A DNA stretch of 64,000 nt from Halobacteriovorax sp. GB3 (GTDB taxonomy: Bacteria > Bdellovibrionota > Bacteriovoracia > Bacteriovoracales > Bacteriovoracaceae): positions 310,001 through 374,000 of the forward strand of contig NZ_JAQSLN010000004.1 of assembly GCF_028649655.1 (NCBI RefSeq), in the 5' to 3' direction. This document shows positions 1 to 9,400 of this stretch, one piece after another. Both the position numbers and the translations under genes were made by a program. Under the pieces are notes generated by a model. The model saw only the letters and a list, made by a program, of their open reading frames with translations. It was not told where the DNA came from and did not search any database. The first letter of the stretch is position 1. Each line of letters starts with the position of its first letter.

Positions 1-795
1 TGCAATCTCACGTCTAACAACGTTGAATGAAGAAATAACAACAACCTCTGGAGTGTCGTCAATAATAAGGTCAACACCACAGATTTGCTCGAAAGCTCTA
101 ATGTTACGACCCTCACGACCAATTAGACGACCTTTAACATCATCAGATGGAAGATCAACTGTTGAGATTGTCTTCTCGGCAACATACTCTCCAGCGAAAC
201 GCTGAATAGCGATTCCAACAATTCTCTTTGCCTTATCTTCTGCTTCTTCTTTTGTTTCTTCTTCAATTCTCTTAAGCTCTTTAGCAAAATCAACACGAGC
301 ATCTTCAGTCATTAGATCAAGTAGCTCTTGCTTAGCTTGCTCTTTACTCATTTCACTGACTTCAGAAAGTTTATTAGCAACTTCTTCTTGTCTAATTTTA
401 AACTTCTCTACTTCGCGAATAGCTTCAAGCTTTTTCGCTTCAAGTTCTTGTGCCTTTTCGTGAGCTTGTTTTTCTTTTTTCTCAGCATCTTCAATCTTAG
501 TATCAAGTTTCGCCTCTTTTCTAACGACTTCATTCTCTTGATCTTTGATCTCTTTTTGCTTTTTGTTTACAAACTTCTCAAGCTCTTCTTTTTCTTCTTT
601 AGCAATTTCTTTTGCTTCTTTTCTCGCTTTGTACTTAATATCTGATGCTTGTTTCTTAGCGTTTTCGATGATCTCGTCACCTTTTTCCAAACGCACTTTT
701 GTTTCTTTATTGGCCTGTGATTGCCTAACAAAGAAACCAACACCAGCACCAACAATTAAGCATAAAATTGATGCAAGGATAATTTCAATACCCAT
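1..795 (-). CDS. rny: Ribonuclease Y (N-terminal part, runs off window)
   Basis: Membrane-anchored endoribonuclease that starts mRNA decay. The visible 265 residues give an N-terminal hydrophobic anchor ([18 protein letters not shown]), then a long charged coiled coil rich in K, E and A (about residues 25-200), then the start of the KH domain with the RNase Y hallmark [15 protein letters not shown] followed by [13 protein letters not shown]. The catalytic HD domain lies beyond the window edge. The start is the ATG at 795-793, just behind a GGGAG ribosome-binding site. It is the last visible gene of the run ftsY-zapA-5-FCL-rny, with 12 bases separating it from the cyclo-ligase stop. The family assignment is firm. 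Confidence 0.95.
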   Translation of the reverse strand, partial: MGIEIILASILCLIVGAGVGFFVRQSQANKETKVRLEKGDEIIENAKKQASDIKYKARKEAKEIAKEEKEELEKFVNKKQKEIKDQENEVVRKEAKLDTKIEDAEKKEKQAHEKAQELEAKKLEAIREVEKFKIRQEEVANKLSEVSEMSKEQAKQELLDLMTEDARVDFAKELKRIEEETKEEAEDKAKRIVGIAIQRFAGEYVAEKTISTVDLPSDDVKGRLIGREGRNIRAFEQICGVDLIIDDTPEVVVISSFNVVRREIA

Positions 796-807
796 AGTTT
801 TCTCCCT

Positions 808-1365
808 CTATTTCTTAACTTTGATGATTCGCTTATCTGTAACAACGAAGTCCATATAAACATCATGATCACTCATGGGAACTTCATTTAGGATTTGCTC
901 ATCAAAGCCAATACCTATTTTAAAATAACTAAACTTCTCTAAATATTTATCGTAATAACCCTTTCCCCTTCCTAGACGTCCACCTTTAAGATCAAAGGCC
1001 CTCGCAGGAATGAGAAGAGCTTCTGGAGTAACTACCTTCGCCTCAGCACGAGGGCTCAAGATTGTCACTCCAAAATCCTTGCTTTCTACAAGATCGCCAT
1101 AAAGGCTACTCTTAAAAAGCATATTTCCGTTTGGATCGGTTGCCGGAAAACAGGGCGAAATATTCATTTCGAATTCTATTTCACGACAATCCAATTCATC
1201 GGATAAAGGAGCATAAAGCCCCAAACTAATTTCATTTTGGGTAGCAAAAAGATCTTTTAGAAGATGAGAAAGATTTTTAATGGCTAAAAGAGATTTCTCT
1301 TTTTTATGAAATGAACCAAGAGAACGAATCCTCTCGTTAATATTCTTTCTTATTTCGTTTTTCAA
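808..1365 (-). CDS. 5-formyltetrahydrofolate cyclo-ligase
   Basis: Converts 5-formyl-THF to 5,10-methenyl-THF with ATP, in cytoplasmic one-carbon metabolism. The C-terminal half carries the family signature GGRLGRGKGYYDKYL, preceded by LLIPARAFD, and ends in VVTDKRI. I chose the TTG at 1365 because it gives 185 residues, normal for the family, and places the conserved basic N-terminus (LKNEIRKNINERIR) at the start. An in-frame GTG at 1449 would give 213 residues and overlap zapA by 44 bases. The purine-rich GAGAAGAGA directly before the TTG is a poor ribosome-binding site, so the start is uncertain. Pairing with zapA is common in proteobacteria, but there is no room here for the 6S RNA often found between them. 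Confidence 0.85.
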   Translation of the reverse strand: MKNEIRKNINERIRSLGSFHKKEKSLLAIKNLSHLLKDLFATQNEISLGLYAPLSDELDCREIEFEMNISPCFPATDPNGNMLFKSSLYGDLVESKDFGVTILSPRAEAKVVTPEALLIPARAFDLKGGRLGRGKGYYDKYLEKFSYFKIGIGFDEQILNEVPMSDHDVYMDFVVTDKRIIKVKK

Positions 1366-1405
1366 TCTCTTCTCAATCTTATTTAAAAGATAAAGAGAAT
1401 GAGAA

Positions 1406-1711
1406 TTACATTGTACTAGGAGATACCTCTTCAATATATCCAAGTGCACCTTTAGCAGATGCCTTAAGTTTAGTGATATTTTCTTGATAATCTCTTTCTA
1501 TACCAAGCTTTTCTGATGCAATTTTCAGAGCAACTAATACCGCTGCCTGAGCGTTCTCTAAACTAGGAGAACTTTGTTTAATAGCATCAATTTCACCTTG
1601 AACATACTCAATAATTTTTTCTGGTGCGATTTCACCACTATCTTCCTCAGACTTTAGTCTGATGTTATATCCTAGTACGTTAAATTCTTTCAATTCTCTT
1701 TTGCTATCCAT
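1406..1711 (-). CDS. zapA: Cell division protein ZapA-like
   Basis: Small cytoplasmic protein that bundles FtsZ filaments at the division ring. It has 101 residues, the usual ZapA size. The N-terminal part (KEFNVLGYNIRLKSEED) has the ZapA beta-strand pattern, followed by a helix containing NAQAAVLVALKIASEKL, where ZapA proteins carry their conserved dimer helix, and a C-terminal coiled coil. It lies 52 bases downstream of ftsY and directly upstream of the cyclo-ligase, the classic zapA neighbour. No clear ribosome-binding site precedes the ATG. A small inverted repeat (AGGGTA/TACCCT, 1720-1737) lies 8 bases upstream of it. Confidence 0.75.
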   Translation of the reverse strand: MDSKRELKEFNVLGYNIRLKSEEDSGEIAPEKIIEYVQGEIDAIKQSSPSLENAQAAVLVALKIASEKLGIERDYQENITKLKASAKGALGYIEEVSPSTM

Positions 1712-1763
1712 ATTGTTTAAGGGTAATTCAATACCCTAAGGCAGTCAATCAAGAAGACTTGTC

Positions 1764-3050
1764 TTAGTAGTCTAAAAGAGCGTTTAAATACTCTTTTAAG
1801 CTAAATACGTTTAAATCTTCTACATTTTCGCCTACACCAATGTACGTTATTGGTACTTTTAACTGCTGAACGATGGACACGGCGCTTCCTGCTTTAGAGG
1901 AACCATCGCATTTTGTAAAAATAAGGCCAGTTAATCCAAGTGCCTTATTAAATTCCTCGGCCTGTCTAAGAGCATTTTGACCCGTAATGGCATCAATAAC
2001 GAGAAGAACTTGATCTGGAGCACTGTCATCAAGCTTTTTGAGAACATTTTTACTCTTTGTCAGTTCTTCCATCAGATTTCCTGCTGTATGTAAACGCCCC
2101 GCAGTATCTAAAATACAGTAATCAGCATTTTCATTCATCGCTGTTTGAAGTGCATCATATCCTACACCGCTTGGGTTTGCCCCTTCGCGAGCTCTGATCA
2201 TTGTTGCTCCAGCTCTGTCACACCACACCTGAAGTTGGTCAACAGCTGCGGCCCTAAATGTATCACAAGCACCAACAACAACTTTAGCCCCTTGATTAGT
2301 AAGTTTCGTGGCCAATTTTCCAATGGTTGTCGTTTTCCCTGCCCCATTTACTCCAACAACCATAATAACTTTTGTTTTACCTTTGTTTTCTGGGTTGAAT
2401 TGGTAGAGGTCTTTATCAACTGTATTTTGAATCGAGTCCATTTTCTGGCTTAAGAAATCGAAGAGAAAACTTTTAAACTCTTTCTCTCCAAAACCTTCAC
2501 TCTTTGCCTTCTCTTCAAGCTCTTCAATTAGTTCAGCAACTGTCGCCGGGCCAATATCTGCACCATAAAGTAGTTCTTCAACTTCTTCTAAAGTGTCTTC
2601 GTCCAAGGCCGTACCTGAGAAGAGCTTTCCAATTCTTCCCCATACCTGATTTCTCGACTGCCCAAGGCCTTTTCTTAGTCGATCAGTCCAACTTGGACCT
2701 TCTTCTTTAGCTACTTCTTTAGAAACCTCTTCAGGAGTTGCCTCAACAACTTCTTCAACAACAGCTTGCTCTTTAGCTGCAACCTCTGTTTCTTTTTCAG
2801 CTGTGATTTCTTCAGCGGCTTCTTTAGTAATCTCTAACTTCGAGGCCTCTTCAGCTTGTGCTGGAGCTTTTTTCTGAGCATCAAATTCTGATGGTATTTT
2901 TTCATCTGCTTTCTTGAAAACTTTAATAAGGATCAGAAGAAATAAAAATCCTAGAACACCTGTGATCACATAGAGATGCTCTAATGTCGCTTCTTGCTGA
3001 AGACCTAACTTTGTATAAAGCGCTTGCAAGCTTTGAAGTGCTTTTTCCAT
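1764..3050 (-). CDS. ftsY: Signal recognition particle receptor FtsY
   Basis: SRP receptor GTPase that docks ribosome-SRP complexes at the inner membrane. The 428 residues show an N-terminal membrane helix (about 27-44), a Glu/Ala-rich acidic A domain (about 45-120), the N domain, then the G domain with GVNGAGKTTT (233-242), DTFRAAA (263-269), DTAGR and TKCDGSSKAG. A true membrane helix at the N-terminus, rather than only an amphipathic one, is seen in part of the family. It is the first gene of the minus-strand run ftsY-zapA-5-FCL-rny and is divergent from epmA, with 95 bases between them. Confidence 0.96.
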   Translation of the reverse strand: MEKALQSLQALYTKLGLQQEATLEHLYVITGVLGFLFLLILIKVFKKADEKIPSEFDAQKKAPAQAEEASKLEITKEAAEEITAEKETEVAAKEQAVVEEVVEATPEEVSKEVAKEEGPSWTDRLRKGLGQSRNQVWGRIGKLFSGTALDEDTLEEVEELLYGADIGPATVAELIEELEEKAKSEGFGEKEFKSFLFDFLSQKMDSIQNTVDKDLYQFNPENKGKTKVIMVVGVNGAGKTTTIGKLATKLTNQGAKVVVGACDTFRAAAVDQLQVWCDRAGATMIRAREGANPSGVGYDALQTAMNENADYCILDTAGRLHTAGNLMEELTKSKNVLKKLDDSAPDQVLLVIDAITGQNALRQAEEFNKALGLTGLIFTKCDGSSKAGSAVSIVQQLKVPITYIGVGENVEDLNVFSLKEYLNALLDY

Positions 3051-3145
3051 ATAAATAACCTTTGTCTATTTGATTAGTTCTGTTGAAAAAGATATGTCAT
3101 AGGCCTTAAGAAAAATCAACTTTTTATACGGAGCGATAGAGTTTC

Positions 3146-4111
3146 ATGACTACAAATAAAAGAGCATTATTTCATTTACTGAAATCAATAAGGCTATTCT
3201 TTGAAAAAGATGATTTCATCGATGTCATGACTCCACCTATGGTTACAAACCCAGGTATGGAAACCCATATTCACCCATTTCAAGTGAGAAGTGTTGTGAA
3301 TAACAAAAACCATGAGCTCTATCTTAACACTTCTCCAGAATTTCATATGAAGGCCCTTCTCAGCGAGGGATTAGATAAGATTTTTACTCTCACCTATAGT
3401 TTTCGTGATGAGCCTAATTCTTTCACACACAGACCTCAGTTCATCATGCTCGAATGGTATAGAACAAATGAAAAATATGAAAAGATCATGAATGATATGA
3501 CAGAGCTCTTTCAATTTTCTCTTGATCGTTTTGTTCAGAGTGGTTTTGAAGTGAATAAAAAACTAAAAGACTTCACACCAATGAAACTGACCGTTCAAGA
3601 AGTTATTTTCAAATACTGTGACTTTGATATCTTAGATTTTTTAGAAAAAGAAAAACTCTTTCAAAAAATCAAAGAGACATATTCAGATATTACATTGGGA
3701 GAAATAAAAGATTATTCATGGGATGATCTCTTCTTTCTTCTCTTTTTAAACAAAGTAGAACCTCATTTTAAAGAAATCCCATTTCTCCTTCTCTATGAAT
3801 TTCCACACCATCTCAGTGCCCTTTCGACTTTAAAAGAGAGTGATCCTAGAGTCTGTGAAAGGTTTGAAGTTTATTGCTTTGGAATTGAACTATGTAATTG
3901 CTTTAACGAGCTAACAGATCTTAAAGAACAAAAAAGAAGATTTGAATTACAGAAAAAAGAGAAACGAGAACTATATCATTATGAACTTCCACAAGCGGAC
4001 CTCCTTTACAATGCTCTTGAAAAAGGTTTTCCACCATCAAGTGGTATTGCTCTTGGAGTAGAAAGACTCCTCATGGTCTTAATCGACACAGAGGAGCCAT
4101 TTTATGATTAA
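3146..4111 (+). CDS. epmA: EF-P lysine-ligase (EpmA/PoxA/GenX)
   Basis: Lysyl-tRNA synthetase paralogue without the anticodon-binding domain, which attaches beta-lysine to a lysine of elongation factor P. The 321 residues match EpmA in length. Class II motif 2 is visible as SFRDEPNSFTHRPQFIMLEWYR split around residues 85-106, preceded by LNTSPEFHMK, and motif 3 is GIALGVERLLML-like near the C-terminus. The gene stands alone on the plus strand and overlaps the convergent secreted-protein gene by 4 bases. The partner aminomutase EpmB and EF-P itself are not in the window. A true LysRS is excluded by the missing OB-fold. Confidence 0.88.
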   Translation: MTTNKRALFHLLKSIRLFFEKDDFIDVMTPPMVTNPGMETHIHPFQVRSVVNNKNHELYLNTSPEFHMKALLSEGLDKIFTLTYSFRDEPNSFTHRPQFIMLEWYRTNEKYEKIMNDMTELFQFSLDRFVQSGFEVNKKLKDFTPMKLTVQEVIFKYCDFDILDFLEKEKLFQKIKETYSDITLGEIKDYSWDDLFFLLFLNKVEPHFKEIPFLLLYEFPHHLSALSTLKESDPRVCERFEVYCFGIELCNCFNELTDLKEQKRRFELQKKEKRELYHYELPQADLLYNALEKGFPPSSGIALGVERLLMVLIDTEEPFYD

Positions 4112-4890
4112 GAACCACTAAATGAATTCATTAAAATGTGAAGCTTTAGAATAATCTCTGACTTCACATATTGAGTAGGAACAGATTTTGCCCAAGCACG
4201 ATGTCTTTCTGCACTATCAAGTTTTCTAAGTTTATTAGAAAACCTTGTTCCATATCTTTTTCCCATCTCTGCTGAAAAAACAGCATACCAATCATAAAAC
4301 TTTTCTTTATCATTGAAGATGAGAGCATCATTAATTTCCAATGTATTTTCTACAACAACTCTTTTAAGCATATAAATATTTGATGTTAAGATTGTCTCTT
4401 TCTTTACAGTACGATCTAAAAATTCTGCAAAGTAATTAACGACAAAATCCCCTGTTTGCTCATTAACACCCGATCCAAAATTTTCTAAACCACGATACGT
4501 TTCATCTAGTACAAGAGCTCTATATACTCCCTCACGACCAGCATTTTGCCCCATGACATTCATCCACTTCGCCAGATCATTATCGTTGATCTCTTTTCTA
4601 CGAACGACTTGGTAAAGTTCTTCTAAAAAAGCAATATTATACTTCTGTGCATCTTCCTTCTTTAAGGTAGACTCATCTCTTTTCATATCGTAAGACTTCG
4701 TTGATGTTGCCTTTTTATCAACCTTTGGAATCGCCGGAAGTTTTATTGTTGATTCTTTTTTTCCAAAGATTTTGTCGGAGATATCAGTACCTAAAAACTT
4801 ATCTGACATTTTCCTTGCTTCGGTCATAAAATCTGCTTGAGCACTAGTCATAACTCCAACAAGCATCATCCCTGCTATTATTTTTTTCAC
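4108..4890 (-). CDS. Secreted protein of unknown function
   Basis: I do not recognise the family. The 260 residues begin with a signal peptide (MKKIIAGMMLVGVMTSAQA, likely cut after AQA), then a Lys/Ser-rich stretch and a mostly helical, charged body with no obvious catalytic motif, so a periplasmic or exported product is likely. The ATG overlaps the stop of the upstream sigma54-type response regulator (ATGA arrangement), so the two genes are probably translationally coupled. The 3' end overlaps epmA by 4 bases. Confidence 0.75.
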   Translation of the reverse strand: MKKIIAGMMLVGVMTSAQADFMTEARKMSDKFLGTDISDKIFGKKESTIKLPAIPKVDKKATSTKSYDMKRDESTLKKEDAQKYNIAFLEELYQVVRRKEINDNDLAKWMNVMGQNAGREGVYRALVLDETYRGLENFGSGVNEQTGDFVVNYFAEFLDRTVKKETILTSNIYMLKRVVVENTLEINDALIFNDKEKFYDWYAVFSAEMGKRYGTRFSNKLRKLDSAERHRAWAKSVPTQYVKSEIILKLHILMNSFSGS

Positions 4891-6233
4891 TTATCCTCCA
4901 GTGATTGTTTTACTCTTTTCATTATTTTATAAAAACTATTTGTCGACAAACCTAGTTCATCGGCGGTTCTTCTAACTTTTTCATCATTATACTTAAAAGA
5001 ATGATAAAGCACGAACTCTTCAATTTTTTCCACTAGATCTCTCAGTCCGTTCTCTTTAGCATAATCTAAAAATTGAGGAGGGACATTCAGTTGATCAATC
5101 TTGGAGTGTAAGTCGATTTTTTCTTTTTGAACTTCTCTTTCAAGATGAAGATCCTCTTTCGAAATAACACCTTTATTCATATGCAGGATTTTTTCCATAA
5201 CATGGACAAGCTCTCGAATATTTCCAGGCCATGAATAATTTAGTAATTCTTCATAGGCATCTTCTTTAAGATGTATCTTTCTTTTACTCTTCGCCAGTTC
5301 ATCATGAATAAAGTAATCAACATCAGATTTTCTATTTACTAGGGCCGGGACGACAAAAGTATAACCAGATAATCGATAGTATAAATCTGATCTAAATGAG
5401 CCTTTCTCAATCAATTCATCGAGAGGATCACAAGTTGCACTTATAACTCGAAAATCCGATTTGACTTCTCGATCAGAACCTACAGGATAAAATGATTTCT
5501 TTTCGATTGCTTTTAATAGTTTATTTTGAAGATATTCAGGCATAGATGAAAGTTCATCTAAAAAAAGAGTTCCATTATCTGCGAGCTTTAGTTTACCAAC
5601 CTTATCTTGATCAGCACCTGTAAATGCACCTTTAACATGGCCAAAAATTTCAGATTCCAAGAGTTGCTCACTAAATTCTGAGCAATTCACATGAACAAAT
5701 TTACCTGATAAATCACTATTTTTATGGATGACTTCGGCCAATGTCGTTTTACCAACACCTGTAGGACCAAGAAGAAGAATCGGCGATTTAGAACTGATAT
5801 AAGTTTCAAGTTCCATAATTTGAGCCATTAAAGATTCATCCGTCGTTTTAAAATCTTTTAGTATATAACTTGAACGACTTCCATTTATTAGTATAGAAGC
5901 TCTTTTAAGTAACGATGAAATACTGACTCGATCAAAGGGCTTTGTTATAAAATCATCCGCGCCCAATTCATAAGCTTTCGCAATAATTTCAAATTCATCA
6001 TGGCCACTAAAAACAACTTTGTACTTTGCTCTTGCAACAATAAGCTCTAGTGCTTTTAACCCAATCAAATTTTCTTCTAGATCTAAATCAATAAATGCTA
6101 AATCAAAAGATTCTTTGTTATTTCTGAGTTCTTTAAATGAAGAGAAAAGACTCACCTGATGACCCTTTTCCTTTAAATACGAAATAAGAACTCTTTGAAC
6201 GAATTGATCGTCTTCTAGAACTAAAATCTTCAT
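4887..6233 (-). CDS. NtrC-type sigma54-dependent response regulator
   Basis: Transcription activator with three parts. The receiver domain (about 1-115) has acidic residues at 8-9, the likely phospho-acceptor D49 and ITKPF with K98. The AAA+ domain (about 130-360) has Walker A GPTGVGKT (156-163), the sigma54-contact loop GAFTGA (202-207) and Walker B GTLFLDE (221-227). A Fis-type helix-turn-helix ends the protein (RRTADELGLSTNSFYKIMKR). All the motifs needed to engage RNA polymerase-sigma54 are intact. No sensor kinase is adjacent. It is coupled by a 4-base overlap to a secreted protein of unknown function, which may be part of its circuit. Confidence 0.93.
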   Translation of the reverse strand: MKILVLEDDQFVQRVLISYLKEKGHQVSLFSSFKELRNNKESFDLAFIDLDLEENLIGLKALELIVARAKYKVVFSGHDEFEIIAKAYELGADDFITKPFDRVSISSLLKRASILINGSRSSYILKDFKTTDESLMAQIMELETYISSKSPILLLGPTGVGKTTLAEVIHKNSDLSGKFVHVNCSEFSEQLLESEIFGHVKGAFTGADQDKVGKLKLADNGTLFLDELSSMPEYLQNKLLKAIEKKSFYPVGSDREVKSDFRVISATCDPLDELIEKGSFRSDLYYRLSGYTFVVPALVNRKSDVDYFIHDELAKSKRKIHLKEDAYEELLNYSWPGNIRELVHVMEKILHMNKGVISKEDLHLEREVQKEKIDLHSKIDQLNVPPQFLDYAKENGLRDLVEKIEEFVLYHSFKYNDEKVRRTADELGLSTNSFYKIMKRVKQSLEDK

Positions 6234-6417
6234 AAATACCTACTTATACTTGATTCTTATTCGCTTATCGGAGTTCCAATATGATTCGTGTTCTATATGG
6301 CTGAATTTCTTGGCACTAGGAAAAATCTTCGCTTTTCCAAACACTGCTAAGTATTTGAAATTCTAATATGAGTAAAACTTGCTAAAAGTTTATACAAAAG
6401 GTGTCGATAATATTCGT

Positions 6418-9400
6418 ATGAAAACGATAAATGGAATTATTTCGACACTCTTTTTAGTACTATTATTTCAAGGATGCATGCCTGACAGCCTTACCAAATT
6501 TAAGGAAGACCCTGTCACAAAGCAAGAAGAAGGTGCAACTGACGATGGACCAGATCTCACGAATTGTGATCAAGGTATCGATCCAGTTTGTACACCTCCA
6601 ATTGGGATAACCTACCCACTCAGTACACTCAATTTAAATATCTATGAGGATATGGCCTCACAACTGCAAGATGATAACGATGGTCTAAACCTATCAGATG
6701 GATTTAATCCTTCACTCATAGGTGGTGTTGATAAAATCGAAAACTATCTAAGCTATTCGATTAGTCCTGATCTTTTCACTAATACTGGTCTTGGTTTCAA
6801 TACAAAGACAGGTGAAATTTCAGGTTCAGCCAATAAGTACTCTGCACAGCAAGTTTATACAATTACGCTAAAGCACAGTTCATATAGTAGCCCCGTGGCG
6901 ACTTATTCTATGACAATCGGAACAGGAACTGAAATTACTGACCTTCAAATTGGAGACAACGTTGGAACAAATTATCAACTATCAGTAACGAATACTTCGG
7001 CCTTCTATTATGATCCAGTCACTCCTTCAAATAGTGACATCCTTGTATCAAATAAAGGTTCATTCTCTCGTATCACTGATATTGATCCAGCTTCTGCCAC
7101 TGTCAATGTCTCACTTACAAACTCTAGAATTGTAAAACCAGGTGAATATTTAGATAACTCTAAAGACCCTTCTAATAATCCAATCTATGTAACAGCTAAA
7201 GCTGAAGTACGTGAAGCTGTCATCTTATTGGAAACGGGAACACTTTATTCTTTCTTCCCAACTATTTTTTCATCTACAGGTGTCGATCCAAACTCTACAC
7301 CTAATGAGGGACCAGCTATTTCATTTCACATCTCTCCGGGTCTCCCACCAGGTCTTAGCCTCGATTCTCAATCGGGTGCTATTTCTGGTACACCAACATC
7401 GAACACGGTTGCCCAGACTTATACGTACTCAGCTTTTCACTCAGGAATTGAGAAAACGACAACGACAACATTTAAACTCAAAGTTGGAAATTTAAATAGT
7501 AGCAACTCGTTCACTTACAATAACCCAGTAAATGGAAAGCTTCTTGTTAAACTATCTGATCCAGCTAGCTTCATCTCAGATGCCTCTAGTAAAACATTTA
7601 CGAGTATTGCTTCTAACAATGGCCTCGTTGGTCAAATCGATTATCTAAATGGACAAGATGCTTATGTAACAGTAACAACTTCAGGTCCGACATTTACTGC
7701 TAATGAACCTGTCGATAACAGAACTGCTTATGTAGCACAAAAGACGACAACTCTTTATTCTTATACGATTTATGAAACGGGACAAGACTTTACCTTCTCA
7801 CCGACTTTAGACTCTACTCTTTCAAATCTAGATGATGAACAAAAAGTAACTTATACAGTTTCGCCAAATCTTCCAGGACTAGCGACAGGAGTTAAATTCC
7901 TAACAAAAGCTAGGTGTATTGATACATCAATTACAAGCTCTGCCACTTGTAGCAGTGGTACATGGGTAGATAATCTCTGTGCACGAGCACTATCACAAGT
8001 AAGTTGTACAGGTGGTTCTCTTCAATGGTATCCAGGTGGAACGATTACAGGAGCCTCTGAAATTGATCTGATTCCAACTGAATTTACAATTACGGCAACT
8101 GGAAATGATGGTACTTCAATCTCTACAAACCTCAGTCTAGCGATTGGAGATAGCCCAAAGAACCTAACGACAAATAGAAACACTCTTCTTCAGGTTAATA
8201 ATGCAAGTATCTTTGGAGAAGGTGATTATGTAACGTCGAGAGATAATGCGGCCATCGGTATTGTCATGGCCAGCGACACTGTTAACAATCTTTTAGAAGT
8301 AAAGATTATCAAAGGCCGCTTCACTCCTGGCGTTGATATTGATAATCACAAAGCATTTGGTAATGCTGCGACGTTTGTTACAAACTCAACTGATGCCATT
8401 GTTCAATACAATGCGAAGTTCGCTCTTAGTAACACAACGAATTTTTCAAGTACAAAAGGTTCAAATGATATTTATATTGATGCCACTAACCGTGGTGTCA
8501 TTAATAAAATCGTTTCGAGTAATGTCTACGTCTCAATTGTTGAAGGCGATTTTCTTGAAGGAAGTACAGTTCTTTGTGCCGCCGGATGTAGCGCGACAAT
8601 CAGCTCTGTATCAGCTAATAATTTAAGATTTAGCTTCAGTATTTCTCCATCAGCAAGTGTTGGTGATGACTTCAACAGTACAAACACTAAGATAGCTCAA
8701 ATAAATGAAATTGCCGGAGCGGTTGCGATCGCTTCTCCTAAAGAAGGTGTTTTCCAAGTTGCTGACTCTGTCGACTTTGCTAACTATTATGTTGGGCCAG
8801 CCGATGGAACAGTTTCAACAATTGAAACAACTCCTACTTTCTATACAAATAGAGGGGAAGATGAAGAGATCCGTATTTACATGGACTCGACAAATTATAG
8901 CGATACAAAAATTGACTTCAAGCCAACACTACCAACAGGCATTACAGTTGATCAGGATCAAAAGAAATTTACAGGTTCGTCTTCAACATTTGTCTCAAAA
9001 ACAAGTTATACAATTTATGCCTATAACCAATACGGTTACACGACTCACACTTTCGATTGGAAGGTTAATGATCACGTAACACTTAAAAGTACAACAAGTG
9101 CCTTTACTTATAATTTACATAAAGCTGGTTTTGGCCACGGAAATTCGCCATGTAGAATTCTAAGAGACGAACTTGATTCGACAAACCCAAAAGAGATTGA
9201 TTGTTATCTCGATGCTGGAGAACAAGAACTTTACAGTAAGGGTCTTGAAACTCAAATTACTTTTGGTAATGATATGTGCCAATTTATAGAAGAGCTTCCT
9301 TACTTCTACTATAGCTATCAACCAGGTGCGACTCAGCCGACCAACACAGTTGCTGTTATCAATGAAGGCGAGTCAGATTGTTATAATGGAACAAATACGA

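Noticed and set aside
1360-1450. 6S RNA between zapA and the cyclo-ligase gene
   Set aside because: The two coding regions overlap or almost touch; there is no 180-base spacer for a 6S RNA.
6300-6417. Sigma54 promoter before the large lipoprotein gene
   Set aside because: TGGCAC is present, but the GC element at the required 10-base distance is missing.
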